From: Fibrobacter sp. UWB2
GTDB lineage: Bacteria; Fibrobacterota; Fibrobacteria; Fibrobacterales; Fibrobacteraceae
Length of the DNA stretch: 64,000 nucleotides
Reading direction: 5' to 3'
Assembly: GCF_002210425.1 (NCBI RefSeq)
Contig: NZ_MWQK01000001.1
Location: 496,001 to 560,000, forward strand
The translations under genes were made by a program, and so were the position numbers. This document shows, piece after piece, positions 24,899-33,902 of this stretch. Below the pieces are notes generated by a model, which ran no database searches, was not told where the DNA came from, and saw nothing but the letters and a program-made list of their open reading frames with translations. The number at the start of each line of letters is the position of its first letter. Within the stretch, counting starts at the first letter, position 1.

Positions 24899-27800
24899 CT
24901 ATTTTGCAGAGTCTGCAGCCGGCGTTACTGCCGGTACATCATCGACCTTAAGCGATTCATCGGAAAGCGCCTGCATCTGCTGGAGGCTTATAGCAAGGCG
25001 GCTCTGACCCGGAGCATCGTACGAAGGAATGTTCTTGAGACCGCGTTCGATAACTTCAATAGCCTTAGACTTCATGCCTGCAGAGGCATAAACATAAGAA
25101 GCAGCCCAGTAATTACGCCATTCTCTCGGGAACTGGTAGATGCCGAGTTCGAGGTACTTGGTCGCGCTATTGGCGATGTTTTCCACTTCGATCTTGTCAG
25201 CGAGAGTAAACGGCTTCTTGGTGATGAGGGCAGCAATCTTTTCGCGAGCGTCAAACGAAATCTGCAAGTAGAGCGAGACATAGCTGCTGAGCAAGCGTTC
25301 CGTTTCGGAATTGATGTATGCAGAACCGTCACCGAGACCGCGGAACTTGTAAACGGTGTCGATCATGGCGGCCGTAGCCTTGGCATCAAATGCGTTTTGC
25401 TTCGGCGTGAGGTCGCCCTTCACAAAGTTGTAGACCATGCCTTCCTGGACCATGTACTTTTCGAGGCCCATGAAGTTAGACGTTCCGACCGTCGTCGAGA
25501 TTTCAATCGGGCGGTCCATATTCTGGAGTGCAAGGTCGATTACGAGCTTATGCTGCGTGAGCATCATGCTGGAGCGGTTTCTCTTGGCCCAATCCAAGAA
25601 TGCATCCCAGACCTGGTAGTTCACCTTGAACTGGAGAAGCTTAGCGGAATCAGCGTCAGAAAGGTAACCCTTGGCTTCCAACTGTTCAATACGTTCCTTG
25701 AGCTTCGGCTTGAGCGTTTCGGCACGGCGAACCCAAGTAGACACCTGGTGGTTCGGGTTGTTGGCGCTGTTATTGTCAAGGACCATGTCGCTATCGATCG
25801 TTTCCTTGTTGTAAGAGAGCTTGAGAATCGGTTCGTTGACAAGCATCTGCTTGATGTACCAGTCGGTGTTACCCAAGGAAAGGTTCACCACGCGAACATC
25901 CTTACGGACACCGGCAACTTCCTGAGCAAACCACAGCGGGAACGTATCGTTATCGCCATTCGTGAAAAGAATAGCGTTCGGACGGCAGCTGTTGAGGAGG
26001 TTGTAGGCGTAATCCCAAGGAACCCAGAGGCCGGAACGGTCATGTTCCTTGTAGTTAGAGAAGCACGGAACGAGGAGCGAAACAAGCACGAGAGCGGCGG
26101 CAATCGGCGTAGCGAAGGCGGCCGTTGTTGTCGTTGTTGCGGCAAGGAGCACCAGGATACCCGCACCGATACCGTAAATCATGCTCATGAAGATGAATGC
26201 CGGCGTATAGAAGTAGTCACGTTCGCGGACTTCCATGTGGACCGCTTCCGGGAACGGAGCGCGCTGGCCAAAGCGGGCAAAGCTTTCTTCGATTTTCTGC
26301 CAATTTCTCCAGGCAGACGTATTTTCGGCATCGCTAATCTTCTTTTCGTATTCGGCAATTCGAGATGCCGGAGCGTTATTCAAGCGGAGGCGTTCAATCG
26401 CATACCTGGAATGTTCGATAGTCTGGCGAAGGTCGATGAGTTCGTTCGGGTCCGGGAGGGACGAGATGCCTGCACCGGCATTGTTCAAGTCGGCCACATT
26501 GCGGGTCATGGCGCTCACCCAGTAATCACGGTCGCGCTGTTCCATGCGGCTGCCATCGGCAAAGTTGATGTAGAACAGAAGGCCGAGAGAGCAAAGGGCA
26601 TAAAGCGTCGAAACAAAGATACCCACATGCTTATTGCGCTTGTAGACATACACGCACACCGCAATGAGCAACCCGTTAAAGATCAAGAAGTAGAAGAGCT
26701 GCCAGCCGATATTGTCGCCCATGAACGACATCTGGGTCGGGAACTTGAAGCCCAGTCGTTCGACCGGTTCATTTTCGGCAGCGTCAAAGACATAGACGCC
26801 ATTGGAGTAATTCACCCCACCCACCTTGAACGGCAGGTACTGGGCCATCTGGTAGCCACCATAGCTCATGCTCGGGAAGGAGAGCACCTGGTGAGCCAAG
26901 CGGGAACGGCGGTAGAAAGCACGGGTAATCATGCTTTCGGAACCATACTGCTTACGTTCAATGAACGCATTGAAGGCGTCCCAGTTCTTGGATTCGAAAA
27001 GGTTACCGAGCTGGAGGTTGCCCTGTTCGTCACGGATATTGAGTTCCGGGTCGTTTTCGTCAATCGTCGGGTTGAGTTCCGAACGGATCGGGATGTAAAG
27101 GTGCGTGCTGTAGCCGACCAATGCAAAGAACGCAAAAGCAAGAGAAAGAATGAAGCTACGCTTAAAGCCAGCTTCCCTAGTTCTGAAAACTTGCAAAGCA
27201 ATTGCGGCATAGCTTAAACCGCCCGCAATCAACGTACCAGCAATCGTAATAAACCAGCTATCCGTAATCATGGACAAGGCGACTGCGACCAAGAGAGTCA
27301 AGCCAGCCAAGGCCGTATGCAGGAACGGGAACTTTTTGCTGAGCAAAAGGACACCGCCCAAGACGAGAAGGCAAATCAGGGAAATTTCAATGAAAGCGGA
27401 CACCATGTAAATCACGGAGCAAAGGAGCGTACCCGTAATCCAGATAGGGATGCGTTCAACAATCTTTTTCGGCTGAGCCACGAGAAGCAAGGCAAACACA
27501 GCCGGGACAGTGAGCATCGTATAAAGGTGAGCGCCAACGCCAAGGAATGCGATATAGCAAATGAAGATGAGGATGCGGTCGCTACCCGATTCTTCGCGCT
27601 TGTTGTACCACACGAGACCGAGGTAAGAGACGAGCATCAAGATGAACATGGCAACGCCATAGACTTCGGCTTCGACCGCGTTGAACCAGAACGTATCGGA
27701 GAACGTGAGGAGGAAACCAGCGACGAGAGCGGCAGTGCCGAGCACAAATGTGCGCATTTTTGCAGAAATCTTTTCAGCAAGGGAGTCCGTCTTGAGGACC

Positions 27801-28111
27801 GTTGCCAAAAGTTCCCAGGCAAAGAGGGCTGTCACATAGACCGTTGCGGCAGAACTCACCACAGAGATGTAGTTCACGCGCTTTGCGATTTCACCCACGA
27901 ACGGCAAAAGGAGAATAACCGCACGGGCAAAGAACACGAAGAACGGCGTTCCAGGAGGATGCGGAATGCCAAGTGTGTTAGCGCAAGCGACGAATTCACC
28001 GCAGTCCCAGAAAGAGACCGTCGGGGCCATCGTCATCATGTAAACGATCAAAGCAATAAAGCCAGCGATACCGGCAAAAATGTGCTTATGCCACTTCTCG
28101 TTAATCTTCAT
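24899..28111 (-). CDS. DUF2723 (TMEM260-like) giant membrane protein, probable GT-C
   Basis: 1070 residues. The N-terminal 'YMMTMAPTVSFWDCGEFVACANTLGIPHPPGTPFF' region (residues about 23-58) is the DUF2723 hallmark. Its Asp-Cys-Gly-Glu sits in the first periplasmic loop, as the catalytic acidic pair does in GT-C enzymes. About 14 membrane segments in two blocks alternate with a long soluble region (about 690-1000), and a TPR-like C-terminus follows ('YLELGIYQFPREWRNYWAASYVYASAGMKSKAIEVIERGL'). The human homologue TMEM260 is a protein O-mannosyltransferase. With polyprenol-sugar synthases directly downstream, transfer of a lipid-linked sugar to exported proteins is a reasonable inference. It follows nusB by 5 bases. 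Confidence 0.85.
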   Translation of the reverse strand: MKINEKWHKHIFAGIAGFIALIVYMMTMAPTVSFWDCGEFVACANTLGIPHPPGTPFFVFFARAVILLLPFVGEIAKRVNYISVVSSAATVYVTALFAWELLATVLKTDSLAEKISAKMRTFVLGTAALVAGFLLTFSDTFWFNAVEAEVYGVAMFILMLVSYLGLVWYNKREESGSDRILIFICYIAFLGVGAHLYTMLTVPAVFALLLVAQPKKIVERIPIWITGTLLCSVIYMVSAFIEISLICLLVLGGVLLLSKKFPFLHTALAGLTLLVAVALSMITDSWFITIAGTLIAGGLSYAAIALQVFRTREAGFKRSFILSLAFAFFALVGYSTHLYIPIRSELNPTIDENDPELNIRDEQGNLQLGNLFESKNWDAFNAFIERKQYGSESMITRAFYRRSRLAHQVLSFPSMSYGGYQMAQYLPFKVGGVNYSNGVYVFDAAENEPVERLGFKFPTQMSFMGDNIGWQLFYFLIFNGLLIAVCVYVYKRNKHVGIFVSTLYALCSLGLLFYINFADGSRMEQRDRDYWVSAMTRNVADLNNAGAGISSLPDPNELIDLRQTIEHSRYAIERLRLNNAPASRIAEYEKKISDAENTSAWRNWQKIEESFARFGQRAPFPEAVHMEVRERDYFYTPAFIFMSMIYGIGAGILVLLAATTTTTAAFATPIAAALVLVSLLVPCFSNYKEHDRSGLWVPWDYAYNLLNSCRPNAILFTNGDNDTFPLWFAQEVAGVRKDVRVVNLSLGNTDWYIKQMLVNEPILKLSYNKETIDSDMVLDNNSANNPNHQVSTWVRRAETLKPKLKERIEQLEAKGYLSDADSAKLLQFKVNYQVWDAFLDWAKRNRSSMMLTQHKLVIDLALQNMDRPIEISTTVGTSNFMGLEKYMVQEGMVYNFVKGDLTPKQNAFDAKATAAMIDTVYKFRGLGDGSAYINSETERLLSSYVSLYLQISFDAREKIAALITKKPFTLADKIEVENIANSATKYLELGIYQFPREWRNYWAASYVYASAGMKSKAIEVIERGLKNIPSYDAPGQSRLAISLQQMQALSDESLKVDDVPAVTPAADSAK

Positions 28112-28116
28112 AAAAA

Positions 28117-28557
28117 TTAAGCATCCTTCTTAGTATTGTTTGCAACCATGCCACGCTTCTGCAAGAATCCAGCGAGGAGTCCGTTCACGAACGTGCCCGA
28201 AGAATCCGTGCTGAACTTGGCAGCTACCTGAACGGCTTCAGAGATGACCACCTTCATCGGGATTTCAGGAACATACAAAAGTTCGACCATCGCGATGCGC
28301 AGCACAATCCTGTCGAGAGTCGCCATGCGCTCAATTCCCCAATGAGCGGAGCAGGCTTCGATTTCGGAATCGAGTTCGGCCTTGTGAGCAAGGACCAAGT
28401 CGACAAGCTTCATGCCGTACTTTTTCATGTTGTCCTGGAGCGGCTGGGCTTCCAAAACGCCCGGGAGAGCATCTGCAACCGTACCGCCAGAAATTTCCAT
28501 TGCGTAAAGCAACTGCATCGCAAAGACGCGAGCAGGTCTAAAACTTACTTGTGCCAT
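28117..28557 (-). CDS. nusB: Transcription antitermination factor NusB
   Basis: 146 residues, all-helical. It has the family's Arg-rich start 'SFRPARVFAMQLLYAMEISG' and the core 'LDRIVLRIAMVELLYVPEIPMKVVISEAVQVAAKFSTDSSGTFVNGLL' with 'SGTFVNGLL' near the end, as in E. coli NusB. It binds boxA RNA with NusE (ribosomal protein S10) and supports rRNA transcription. It starts 2 bases after ribH, and the ribH-nusB order is common in bacteria. Confidence 0.93.
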   Translation of the reverse strand: MAQVSFRPARVFAMQLLYAMEISGGTVADALPGVLEAQPLQDNMKKYGMKLVDLVLAHKAELDSEIEACSAHWGIERMATLDRIVLRIAMVELLYVPEIPMKVVISEAVQVAAKFSTDSSGTFVNGLLAGFLQKRGMVANNTKKDA

Positions 28558-28559
28558 AA

Positions 28560-29027
28560 TTATTTTCCAATCTGCTTGTAAAGATTTACCATTTCAACGG
28601 CAGTTCTTGCCCAGTTGCAACCGAGGTTGCCGGCCTTGAGGCCTGCGCGGTTCATCGCCTGGTCGACCGTGTCGGTCGTCAAGATTCCGAGAATCACCGG
28701 AACCTTGCCTTCGGCAGCGAGCGATGCGATACCGCCCGTAGAATTGTTCACAACCACGTCGTAATGCCCTGTTTCGCCACGGATAACGGCACCGAGAGCA
28801 ATCACGGCATCGTACTTGCCAGAATCCACAAATCTGCGGCAGAGGCCCGGCAGTTCAAAAGCACCCGGCACATGAGCCACAGCGATATTATCGCTATCGA
28901 CGCCGAGCGTTTCGAGTTCGCGTACAGCGCCTTCGAGGAGGCGGTCAGTCACCACTTCATTGAAGCGGGCTACGGCAATCGCGACCTTCAAACCAGAACC
29001 ATTGAGGGAATTTTTGAATTCTTTCAT
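28560..29027 (-). CDS. ribH: 6,7-dimethyl-8-ribityllumazine synthase
   Basis: 155 residues from the ATG at 29025-29027, which has AAGGA 7 bases upstream inside the ribBA end and follows the ribBA stop by 1 base. Conserved parts are 'VAIAVARFNEVVTDRLLEGA', 'VPGAFELPG', 'ALGAVIRGETGHYDVV' (catalytic His in GH), and 'LTTDTVDQAMNRAG'. It condenses 5-amino-6-ribitylamino-uracil with 3,4-dihydroxy-2-butanone 4-phosphate to lumazine. It normally forms pentamers or 60-mer capsids. Confidence 0.95.
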   Translation of the reverse strand: MKEFKNSLNGSGLKVAIAVARFNEVVTDRLLEGAVRELETLGVDSDNIAVAHVPGAFELPGLCRRFVDSGKYDAVIALGAVIRGETGHYDVVVNNSTGGIASLAAEGKVPVILGILTTDTVDQAMNRAGLKAGNLGCNWARTAVEMVNLYKQIGK

Positions 29028-29028
29028 C

Positions 29029-30276
29029 TTATTTTCCTTCATCTAAAACTTCGGCTGCGCCATGATCTGCATTGTCGAGATGGAGCTCGTGGCCCATCTT
29101 TTCTTTCTTGGTGCGCAGGTAAAAACGGTTGATGTTGTTGGGCTTGATTTCGATAGGCACGCGTTCCACGATCTTGAGACCGTAGGCGGAAATACCAGAA
29201 ATCTTGCTCGGATTGTTCGTGAGGAGTCGCATTTCCTTCACGCCGAGGTCTGCCAAAATCTGGGCGCCCGTACCGTACTGACGCAAGTCGGACTTGAACC
29301 CAAGGTGGAGGTTCGCCTCGACCGTGTCCATCCCCTTTTCTTGCAATTCGTATGCACGGAGCTTATTGCAAAGACCAATGCCACGGCCTTCCTGACCGCG
29401 CATGTAGAGGAACACGCCGCCATGTTCGCCAATGAACTTCATAGCTGCGGCAAGCTGGTCGCCGCAATCGCAACGGAGGCTACCAAAGATATCGCCCGTG
29501 AGGCATTCGCTGTGGACGCGCACATAAACCGGCTTACTGAAGTCCGGATTACCGGCAACCCAGGCCACATGTTCGACGCCATCGGTCTTGCTGCGGTAGG
29601 CATAAGCCGTGAAATCGCCGTACTTGGTCGAAACGTGCGGAGCGGCCACGCGCTGCACAAGCTTTTCCGTTTTCAGGCGGTAGTCAATCAAGTCGCGGAT
29701 CGAGATAATCTTGAGGTCGAACTTCTTGGCGACTTCCTGAAGCTGCGGCATACGGGCCATCGTGCCGTCTTCGTTCATGATTTCGATGAGGGCGGCAGCC
29801 GGGCGGAGACCGGCGAGCTTGGCGAGGTCCACAGCGGCTTCGGTGTGGCCTGCACGGCGCAAAACGCCTTCTTCCTGGGCGTAAAGCGGAGAAATGTGAC
29901 CCGGACGGCCAAAGTCCGAAGGCTTGGAATTCGGGTCGGCTAATGCCTGAATCGTCGCTGCACGGTCGTGGGCGGAAACACCCGTGGTGCAGCCCTCAAG
30001 CTTATCGACCATAACGGTGAACGGAGTGCCAAGCATGGAAGTGTTTTCGGCAGTCTGACGCGTGAGATTCAATTCGCGGCAGCGAGAAATCGGAAGCGGG
30101 CAGCAAAGCACGCCACGCCCCTCGTGGAGCATGAAGTTCACCTTTTCCGGTGTAATCTTTTCGGCGGCGATAATGAAATCGCCCTCATTTTCACGGTCTT
30201 CGTCATCAACCACGACCAAGAACTTGCCGTTCTTGAAATCTTCAATGGCCTCTTCAATCGTATTAAGCAAGGTCAC
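29029..30276 (-). CDS. ribBA: Bifunctional DHBP synthase / GTP cyclohydrolase II
   Basis: 415 residues. The N-terminal RibB domain has '[15 protein letters not shown]', '[12 protein letters not shown]' and '[17 protein letters not shown]'. The C-terminal RibA domain has the zinc site '[18 protein letters not shown]' (Cys-x10-Cys-x-Cys), then '[16 protein letters not shown]' and '[15 protein letters not shown]'. It supplies both riboflavin precursors, from ribulose-5-phosphate and from GTP. Its start lies 14 bases inside the 3' end of ribE, pointing to translational coupling. No FMN riboswitch is visible upstream of the cluster. Confidence 0.95.
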   Translation of the reverse strand: MTLLNTIEEAIEDFKNGKFLVVVDDEDRENEGDFIIAAEKITPEKVNFMLHEGRGVLCCPLPISRCRELNLTRQTAENTSMLGTPFTVMVDKLEGCTTGVSAHDRAATIQALADPNSKPSDFGRPGHISPLYAQEEGVLRRAGHTEAAVDLAKLAGLRPAAALIEIMNEDGTMARMPQLQEVAKKFDLKIISIRDLIDYRLKTEKLVQRVAAPHVSTKYGDFTAYAYRSKTDGVEHVAWVAGNPDFSKPVYVRVHSECLTGDIFGSLRCDCGDQLAAAMKFIGEHGGVFLYMRGQEGRGIGLCNKLRAYELQEKGMDTVEANLHLGFKSDLRQYGTGAQILADLGVKEMRLLTNNPSKISGISAYGLKIVERVPIEIKPNNINRFYLRTKKEKMGHELHLDNADHGAAEVLDEGK

Positions 30277-30862
30277 GTTCCTTTAGATAGTTTTCAATAT
30301 ATTTGCCGAGCATATCGACTTCTACATTCACCACGGTGCCAGGCACCCAGTTTCTGAGATTCGTGCGGGCTAAGGTCTCGGGGATAATGCAGACGCGGAT
30401 GTAATCCTCCCCTTTTTCGGCCACCGTAAGGCTAATACCGTTCAAGGTGATGGATCCACGACGGATGACATAGCGACGCAAGTCAGCTGGCAGAGCCAAA
30501 TCGACTTCCACGCCCGTTTCGCGCGGAGTGACGCGCAAGACTTCGGTGGTACAGTCCACATGCCCCATCACAAAGTGACCGCCCATAAAGCTATCGGCGC
30601 GGCAAGGATACTCGAGATTCACGAGATCCCCGACTTTTGCCTGCTGGAAGGACGTATTCACGACAGTCTGGTGCATGAGACAGAACGTTGCTTCGTCATC
30701 GGTACAGTTTTCAACGGAGAGACACACGCCGTTATTGGCAATGCTGTCGCCCAGTTTGCTGTTTTTGAAGAATCCCGGCGACTTCATGCGCATGGTAAGC
30801 GCGTCTCCCCTGTTTTCGAGGGAAATGATTTCGCCGGTTGCTTGAATTATACCCGTAAACAT
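30263..30862 (-). CDS. ribE: Riboflavin synthase, alpha chain
   Basis: 199 residues made of two lumazine-binding barrels. The start '[12 protein letters not shown]' and '[13 protein letters not shown]' mark the first, and '[13 protein letters not shown]' and '[13 protein letters not shown]' the second. It dismutates two molecules of ribityllumazine into riboflavin and the pyrimidine precursor. It overlaps ribBA by 14 bases; ribD lies 84 bases upstream, across a heptad repeat. Confidence 0.95.
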   Translation of the reverse strand: MFTGIIQATGEIISLENRGDALTMRMKSPGFFKNSKLGDSIANNGVCLSVENCTDDEATFCLMHQTVVNTSFQQAKVGDLVNLEYPCRADSFMGGHFVMGHVDCTTEVLRVTPRETGVEVDLALPADLRRYVIRRGSITLNGISLTVAEKGEDYIRVCIIPETLARTNLRNWVPGTVVNVEVDMLGKYIENYLKERDLA

Positions 30863-30891
30863 ACGAGCATAAATGTAGAAAAAATGGAGTT

Positions 30892-30921
30892 AGTTATTAG
30901 TTATTAGTTACTAGTTACTAG
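30892..30921. repeat. 7-bp tandem repeat (AGTTATT/AGTTACT x4 + AG)
   Basis: AGTTATT twice, AGTTACT twice, then AG: 30 bases between ribD and ribE, matching the repeats at 5570 and 17063. Confidence 0.85.
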
Positions 30922-30946
30922 GGGGAAAAGGCGGATTAGTTTTCGC

Positions 30947-32218
30947 CTATCCCGGATAATACACCGTCAGGACATCGGGGCCGATGACAGCAGATTCTTT
31001 GGCGACGATGTTGGCAGGCAATTCGGGGTATTCGAGGCCCGCCTTGACGGCGCCAGACTCGATGAGATTTTCAAGGGATATATCGATAGAAGAATCGGTG
31101 GAACGCCAAAGATCGAGGCGGTTCCATAAAGGCTGCGCATTTTGCGTTTGCGAGAGATTGCGAGATTCGCCGTTGAACAGTTCGCGAGCAAGACGAGCAC
31201 CGGGTTCCACCATCAAGCGGTGCATTCCGCGAGCAGACAAATCATCAACCATCGCACGCCAGTTTTCGGCAAAAGAATCGTTTAAGAGTATAACGCACTC
31301 CGCAACGTTCAGCAATTTCGGTTGCGCCACGCACGAAAACACGATTGGCTTTGCATCGCTCGCACTGAAAATTTTCAAACGTGAAATTTCATCAGCGCTA
31401 AATTCGTGATGCCCCGCCCAAACAATTTTCACAGGATTGTTGCCTGCGGCATAACGCACGTCTAGGCTCGGGTTATCGGCAAGGAGCGTCCCTGCACCAA
31501 CGAGAATAGCATCGCTCATCGCACGGAGTTCATGATTCCAGCAATTAGCGCCTTGCTTTGTAATCGCAAGCGGCAAATGTTTGCCAGAAGCATCAACGCA
31601 ACCCATAAATCCGTCTTGTGAAATGGCAGACTTAATTTCTATAAAAGTACGCTTACTGCGCACAAAATAATCATACGCTTCAAAATAGCGTTCGACTTCG
31701 GCAAAGACCGCTCGACCTTCAGCTTCACGAGAAGCTTTATCCAACGGCAACGAGCTCGTAAATTCAAAGACGCGGCATTCCGTACAAGATTCACCGTTCG
31801 AGCAATCCTCGACGCAAGCAAGAGTGCAAGCTTCCTCGCCCTCATGGACTTCAATACCCGCTTCTTCGAGAATCTTACGAGATTTTCCATGCACCACAGG
31901 ATTCGGGTCGGAATGTGCAAAATAGACTTTCTGGATTCCGGCTTCAATAATTGCCTTGGTGCAAGGCGGCGTGCGCCCGTAATGGCAGCACGGCTCGAGC
32001 GTCACAAAAATAGAGGCTCCGCGAGCGAGTTCACCCGCATCGCGTAATGCCATGACTTCAGCATGAGCACTCCCGGGGCGCTGCGTACGCCCCTTCCCCA
32101 CGACAATCCCGTCCTTCACAACCACGGCACCAACCGCCGGATTTGGGCGGCTTTCGCCTATCGCAAAAAACGCCTGCTCTAAGGCAAACTGCATGAAGTT
32201 TGTGATTTCTTGGGGCAT
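30947..32218 (-). CDS. ribD: RibD: diaminohydroxyphosphoribosylaminopyrimidine deaminase/reductase
   Basis: 423 residues from the ATG at 32216-32218; longer frames extend into the rhodanese gene. The deaminase domain has 'SRPNPAVGAVVVKDG', the zinc ligands 'HAEV' (52-55) and 'PCCHYGRTPPC' (76-86). The reductase domain begins near 'FIEIKSAISQDGFMG' and includes 'AILVGAGTLLADNPSLDVR'. Between the two, at about residues 128-180, is an insert of roughly 50 residues not expected in RibD. It holds five Cys at 131, 135, 139, 145 and 148 (C-x3-C-x3-C-x5-C-x2-C). This explains the length of 423 against a usual ~360-370. The enzyme performs the second and third steps of the GTP branch of riboflavin synthesis. 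Confidence 0.92.
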   Translation of the reverse strand: MPQEITNFMQFALEQAFFAIGESRPNPAVGAVVVKDGIVVGKGRTQRPGSAHAEVMALRDAGELARGASIFVTLEPCCHYGRTPPCTKAIIEAGIQKVYFAHSDPNPVVHGKSRKILEEAGIEVHEGEEACTLACVEDCSNGESCTECRVFEFTSSLPLDKASREAEGRAVFAEVERYFEAYDYFVRSKRTFIEIKSAISQDGFMGCVDASGKHLPLAITKQGANCWNHELRAMSDAILVGAGTLLADNPSLDVRYAAGNNPVKIVWAGHHEFSADEISRLKIFSASDAKPIVFSCVAQPKLLNVAECVILLNDSFAENWRAMVDDLSARGMHRLMVEPGARLARELFNGESRNLSQTQNAQPLWNRLDLWRSTDSSIDISLENLIESGAVKAGLEYPELPANIVAKESAVIGPDVLTVYYPG

Positions 32219-32225
32219 TCCTAAA

Positions 32226-32666
32226 TTAGTTCTGCGGCGGGAAAGCGAGGATACCACCTTCAACGTTGAACACGCGGGTGAAACCCTTTTCAACGAGGAA
32301 CTTCGAAGCGGCCATACTGCGCTTGCCACTGCGGCAGTAAATCAGCAAGTCCTTATCCTTCGGGAATTCACCCAAACGCTGCGGCATTTCCTGAAGCGGA
32401 ATGTTGATGGCGGCAGCAGATGCCATGCCCTTAGCCACTTCAGCCGGGGTACGCACGTCAATAAGAACGGCACCAGCCTTGTTCATTTCAAAAGCCTTGT
32501 TCCAGTCAACCGTCGTAATCGTAGCCACATTCTGTTCAACAACAGCTGCGGCCGGCTGAACTGCCTCGACCTTTTTAGCAACAGCCTGCGGCTTCGGTTC
32601 TTCAGAAGAATTGCAAGCCGTCGCAAGCAACATTGCACAGAAAGAAATAGCCAATAACTTATTCAT
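32226..32666 (-). CDS. Rhodanese-domain lipoprotein
   Basis: 146 residues. The signal peptide MNKLLAISFCAMLLATAC ends in a lipobox. After an Ala/Pro/Val linker, a single rhodanese domain covers about 45-140: 'VLIDVRTPAEVAKG', the active-site loop 'CRSGKRS' with the catalytic Cys, and 'FTRVFNVEGGILAF'. Such domains carry sulfur as persulfide. The periplasmic, lipid-anchored location suggests sulfur handling outside the cytoplasm. It ends 7 bases before ribD starts; whether the two share a role is unknown. Confidence 0.88.
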   Translation of the reverse strand: MNKLLAISFCAMLLATACNSSEEPKPQAVAKKVEAVQPAAAVVEQNVATITTVDWNKAFEMNKAGAVLIDVRTPAEVAKGMASAAAINIPLQEMPQRLGEFPKDKDLLIYCRSGKRSMAASKFLVEKGFTRVFNVEGGILAFPPQN

Positions 32667-32702
32667 TTAAAAACTCCTTGAAAATACAAAGTAAAAGATA
32701 AC

Positions 32703-33866
32703 TTATTTCACGTGGGAATCGATAAAGCTAAACGTTTCTTGATATGCCTTGTCGCGAACATCCTTGCGAGAAAGGAACAAATCGTGCAGGCCATCGGGGA
32801 TTGTACGCGTTGTCACCTTTTCGCCCAAATTCGGTGCCCATTCCTGAATGTGATCCACATTTAACACACCATCGCAATGCGTGTAATCTTCGGACCATTC
32901 CTCGCCATCTGCAGAGCAATCGCCATGCATCACAAGCACCGGAGACTTAATATCAAGCTTGGAATGGACTCTCTTTTGACCATTCATAATCGCACGGAGC
33001 CAGCCCAAAAATTGTTCCGGGCGAGATTCACTTTTTAAATTTTCGTTGTATTCCCATTCGCCCTTTTCATGTTTCAAAAGGGAATAGGCATAATTCGGGT
33101 CGCCCGTCGAGCCCACCGAGAAGTCCGGCATGAATATCGACAAATCGGCAAGAATCGGAAGTCCAATCTTACGCAGGAACCAGTTGAAATTCATGTCCAG
33201 GAACGGGCTATTGAGCACTAGCGCTGCAAAATGTTCATCACTGCGGTCGTTCACGTAAAGCGACGAAATCAAGCCGCCCTGGGAATGAGCCACAATCACA
33301 AACGGAACACGTTCCGCTTCCTCATAATCGTCCACAGCAATTTTCTTGCTGAGTTCTACAGCGACATCAAGTTCGGCGTAAAACTCCTTGATATTACGCA
33401 TGTCACCACGCGGGTCGCCATCCACATACGAGCGTCCGCAATAATGCAAATCAATCGCAAAGAATGCAAAGCCCGCAGAATCCGCCTTTTCGGCCAGTTC
33501 CTTCTGGAAGAAGTAATCGTTGTATCCATGCACATACAAGATGATACCGCGCAAGCTCACGTTGTTCTGCGAATCCGCACGCGGAGAACTCCCAAATGGA
33601 TACTCAATCAACGTCGAGCGGAAAACTTCCTCGCTATCGGGGCTCGTCTCTATCGGGTAGACCTTGAAAGGCTCGCCGAGTTCCATGTCCACCTGCACTT
33701 TAGACAGGGACTTTTCAATAATATCGGGATCCACGTCAATCTTGGACGTGCTATCCAGCATCACATCGTGCAACGCTTCGGCATTCGCAAAATACACGTA
33801 AACCGCCGATGCAATAAAGAAAAGCACCAGCGGAATAATCATGACGATTATTTTAGCTTTTTTCAT
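32703..33866 (-). CDS. Membrane-anchored alpha/beta hydrolase (S33/monoacylglycerol lipase-like)
   Basis: 387 residues with an N-terminal membrane helix (about 6-27) and no lipobox. The fold is marked by 'GIILYVHGYNDYFF' (oxyanion strand), 'FFAIDLHYCGRS', the nucleophile elbow 'AHSQGG', an acid in 'VLVMHGDCSADGE', and the catalytic His in 'IPDGLHDLF'. It looks like lysophospholipase or monoacylglycerol-lipase relatives. The substrate is unknown, though an ester in the envelope or plant polymer debris is plausible. Confidence 0.82.
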   Translation of the reverse strand: MKKAKIIVMIIPLVLFFIASAVYVYFANAEALHDVMLDSTSKIDVDPDIIEKSLSKVQVDMELGEPFKVYPIETSPDSEEVFRSTLIEYPFGSSPRADSQNNVSLRGIILYVHGYNDYFFQKELAEKADSAGFAFFAIDLHYCGRSYVDGDPRGDMRNIKEFYAELDVAVELSKKIAVDDYEEAERVPFVIVAHSQGGLISSLYVNDRSDEHFAALVLNSPFLDMNFNWFLRKIGLPILADLSIFMPDFSVGSTGDPNYAYSLLKHEKGEWEYNENLKSESRPEQFLGWLRAIMNGQKRVHSKLDIKSPVLVMHGDCSADGEEWSEDYTHCDGVLNVDHIQEWAPNLGEKVTTRTIPDGLHDLFLSRKDVRDKAYQETFSFIDSHVK

Positions 33867-33902
33867 GAGCTACATAATACTAAAATTAGCGACGCTCGGT
33901 CA

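Noticed and set aside
30863-30946. FMN riboswitch expected before riboflavin genes
   Set aside because: Neither this gap nor the region before ribD or the rhodanese gene shows the conserved RFN element. The gap holds a heptad repeat and a short stem only.
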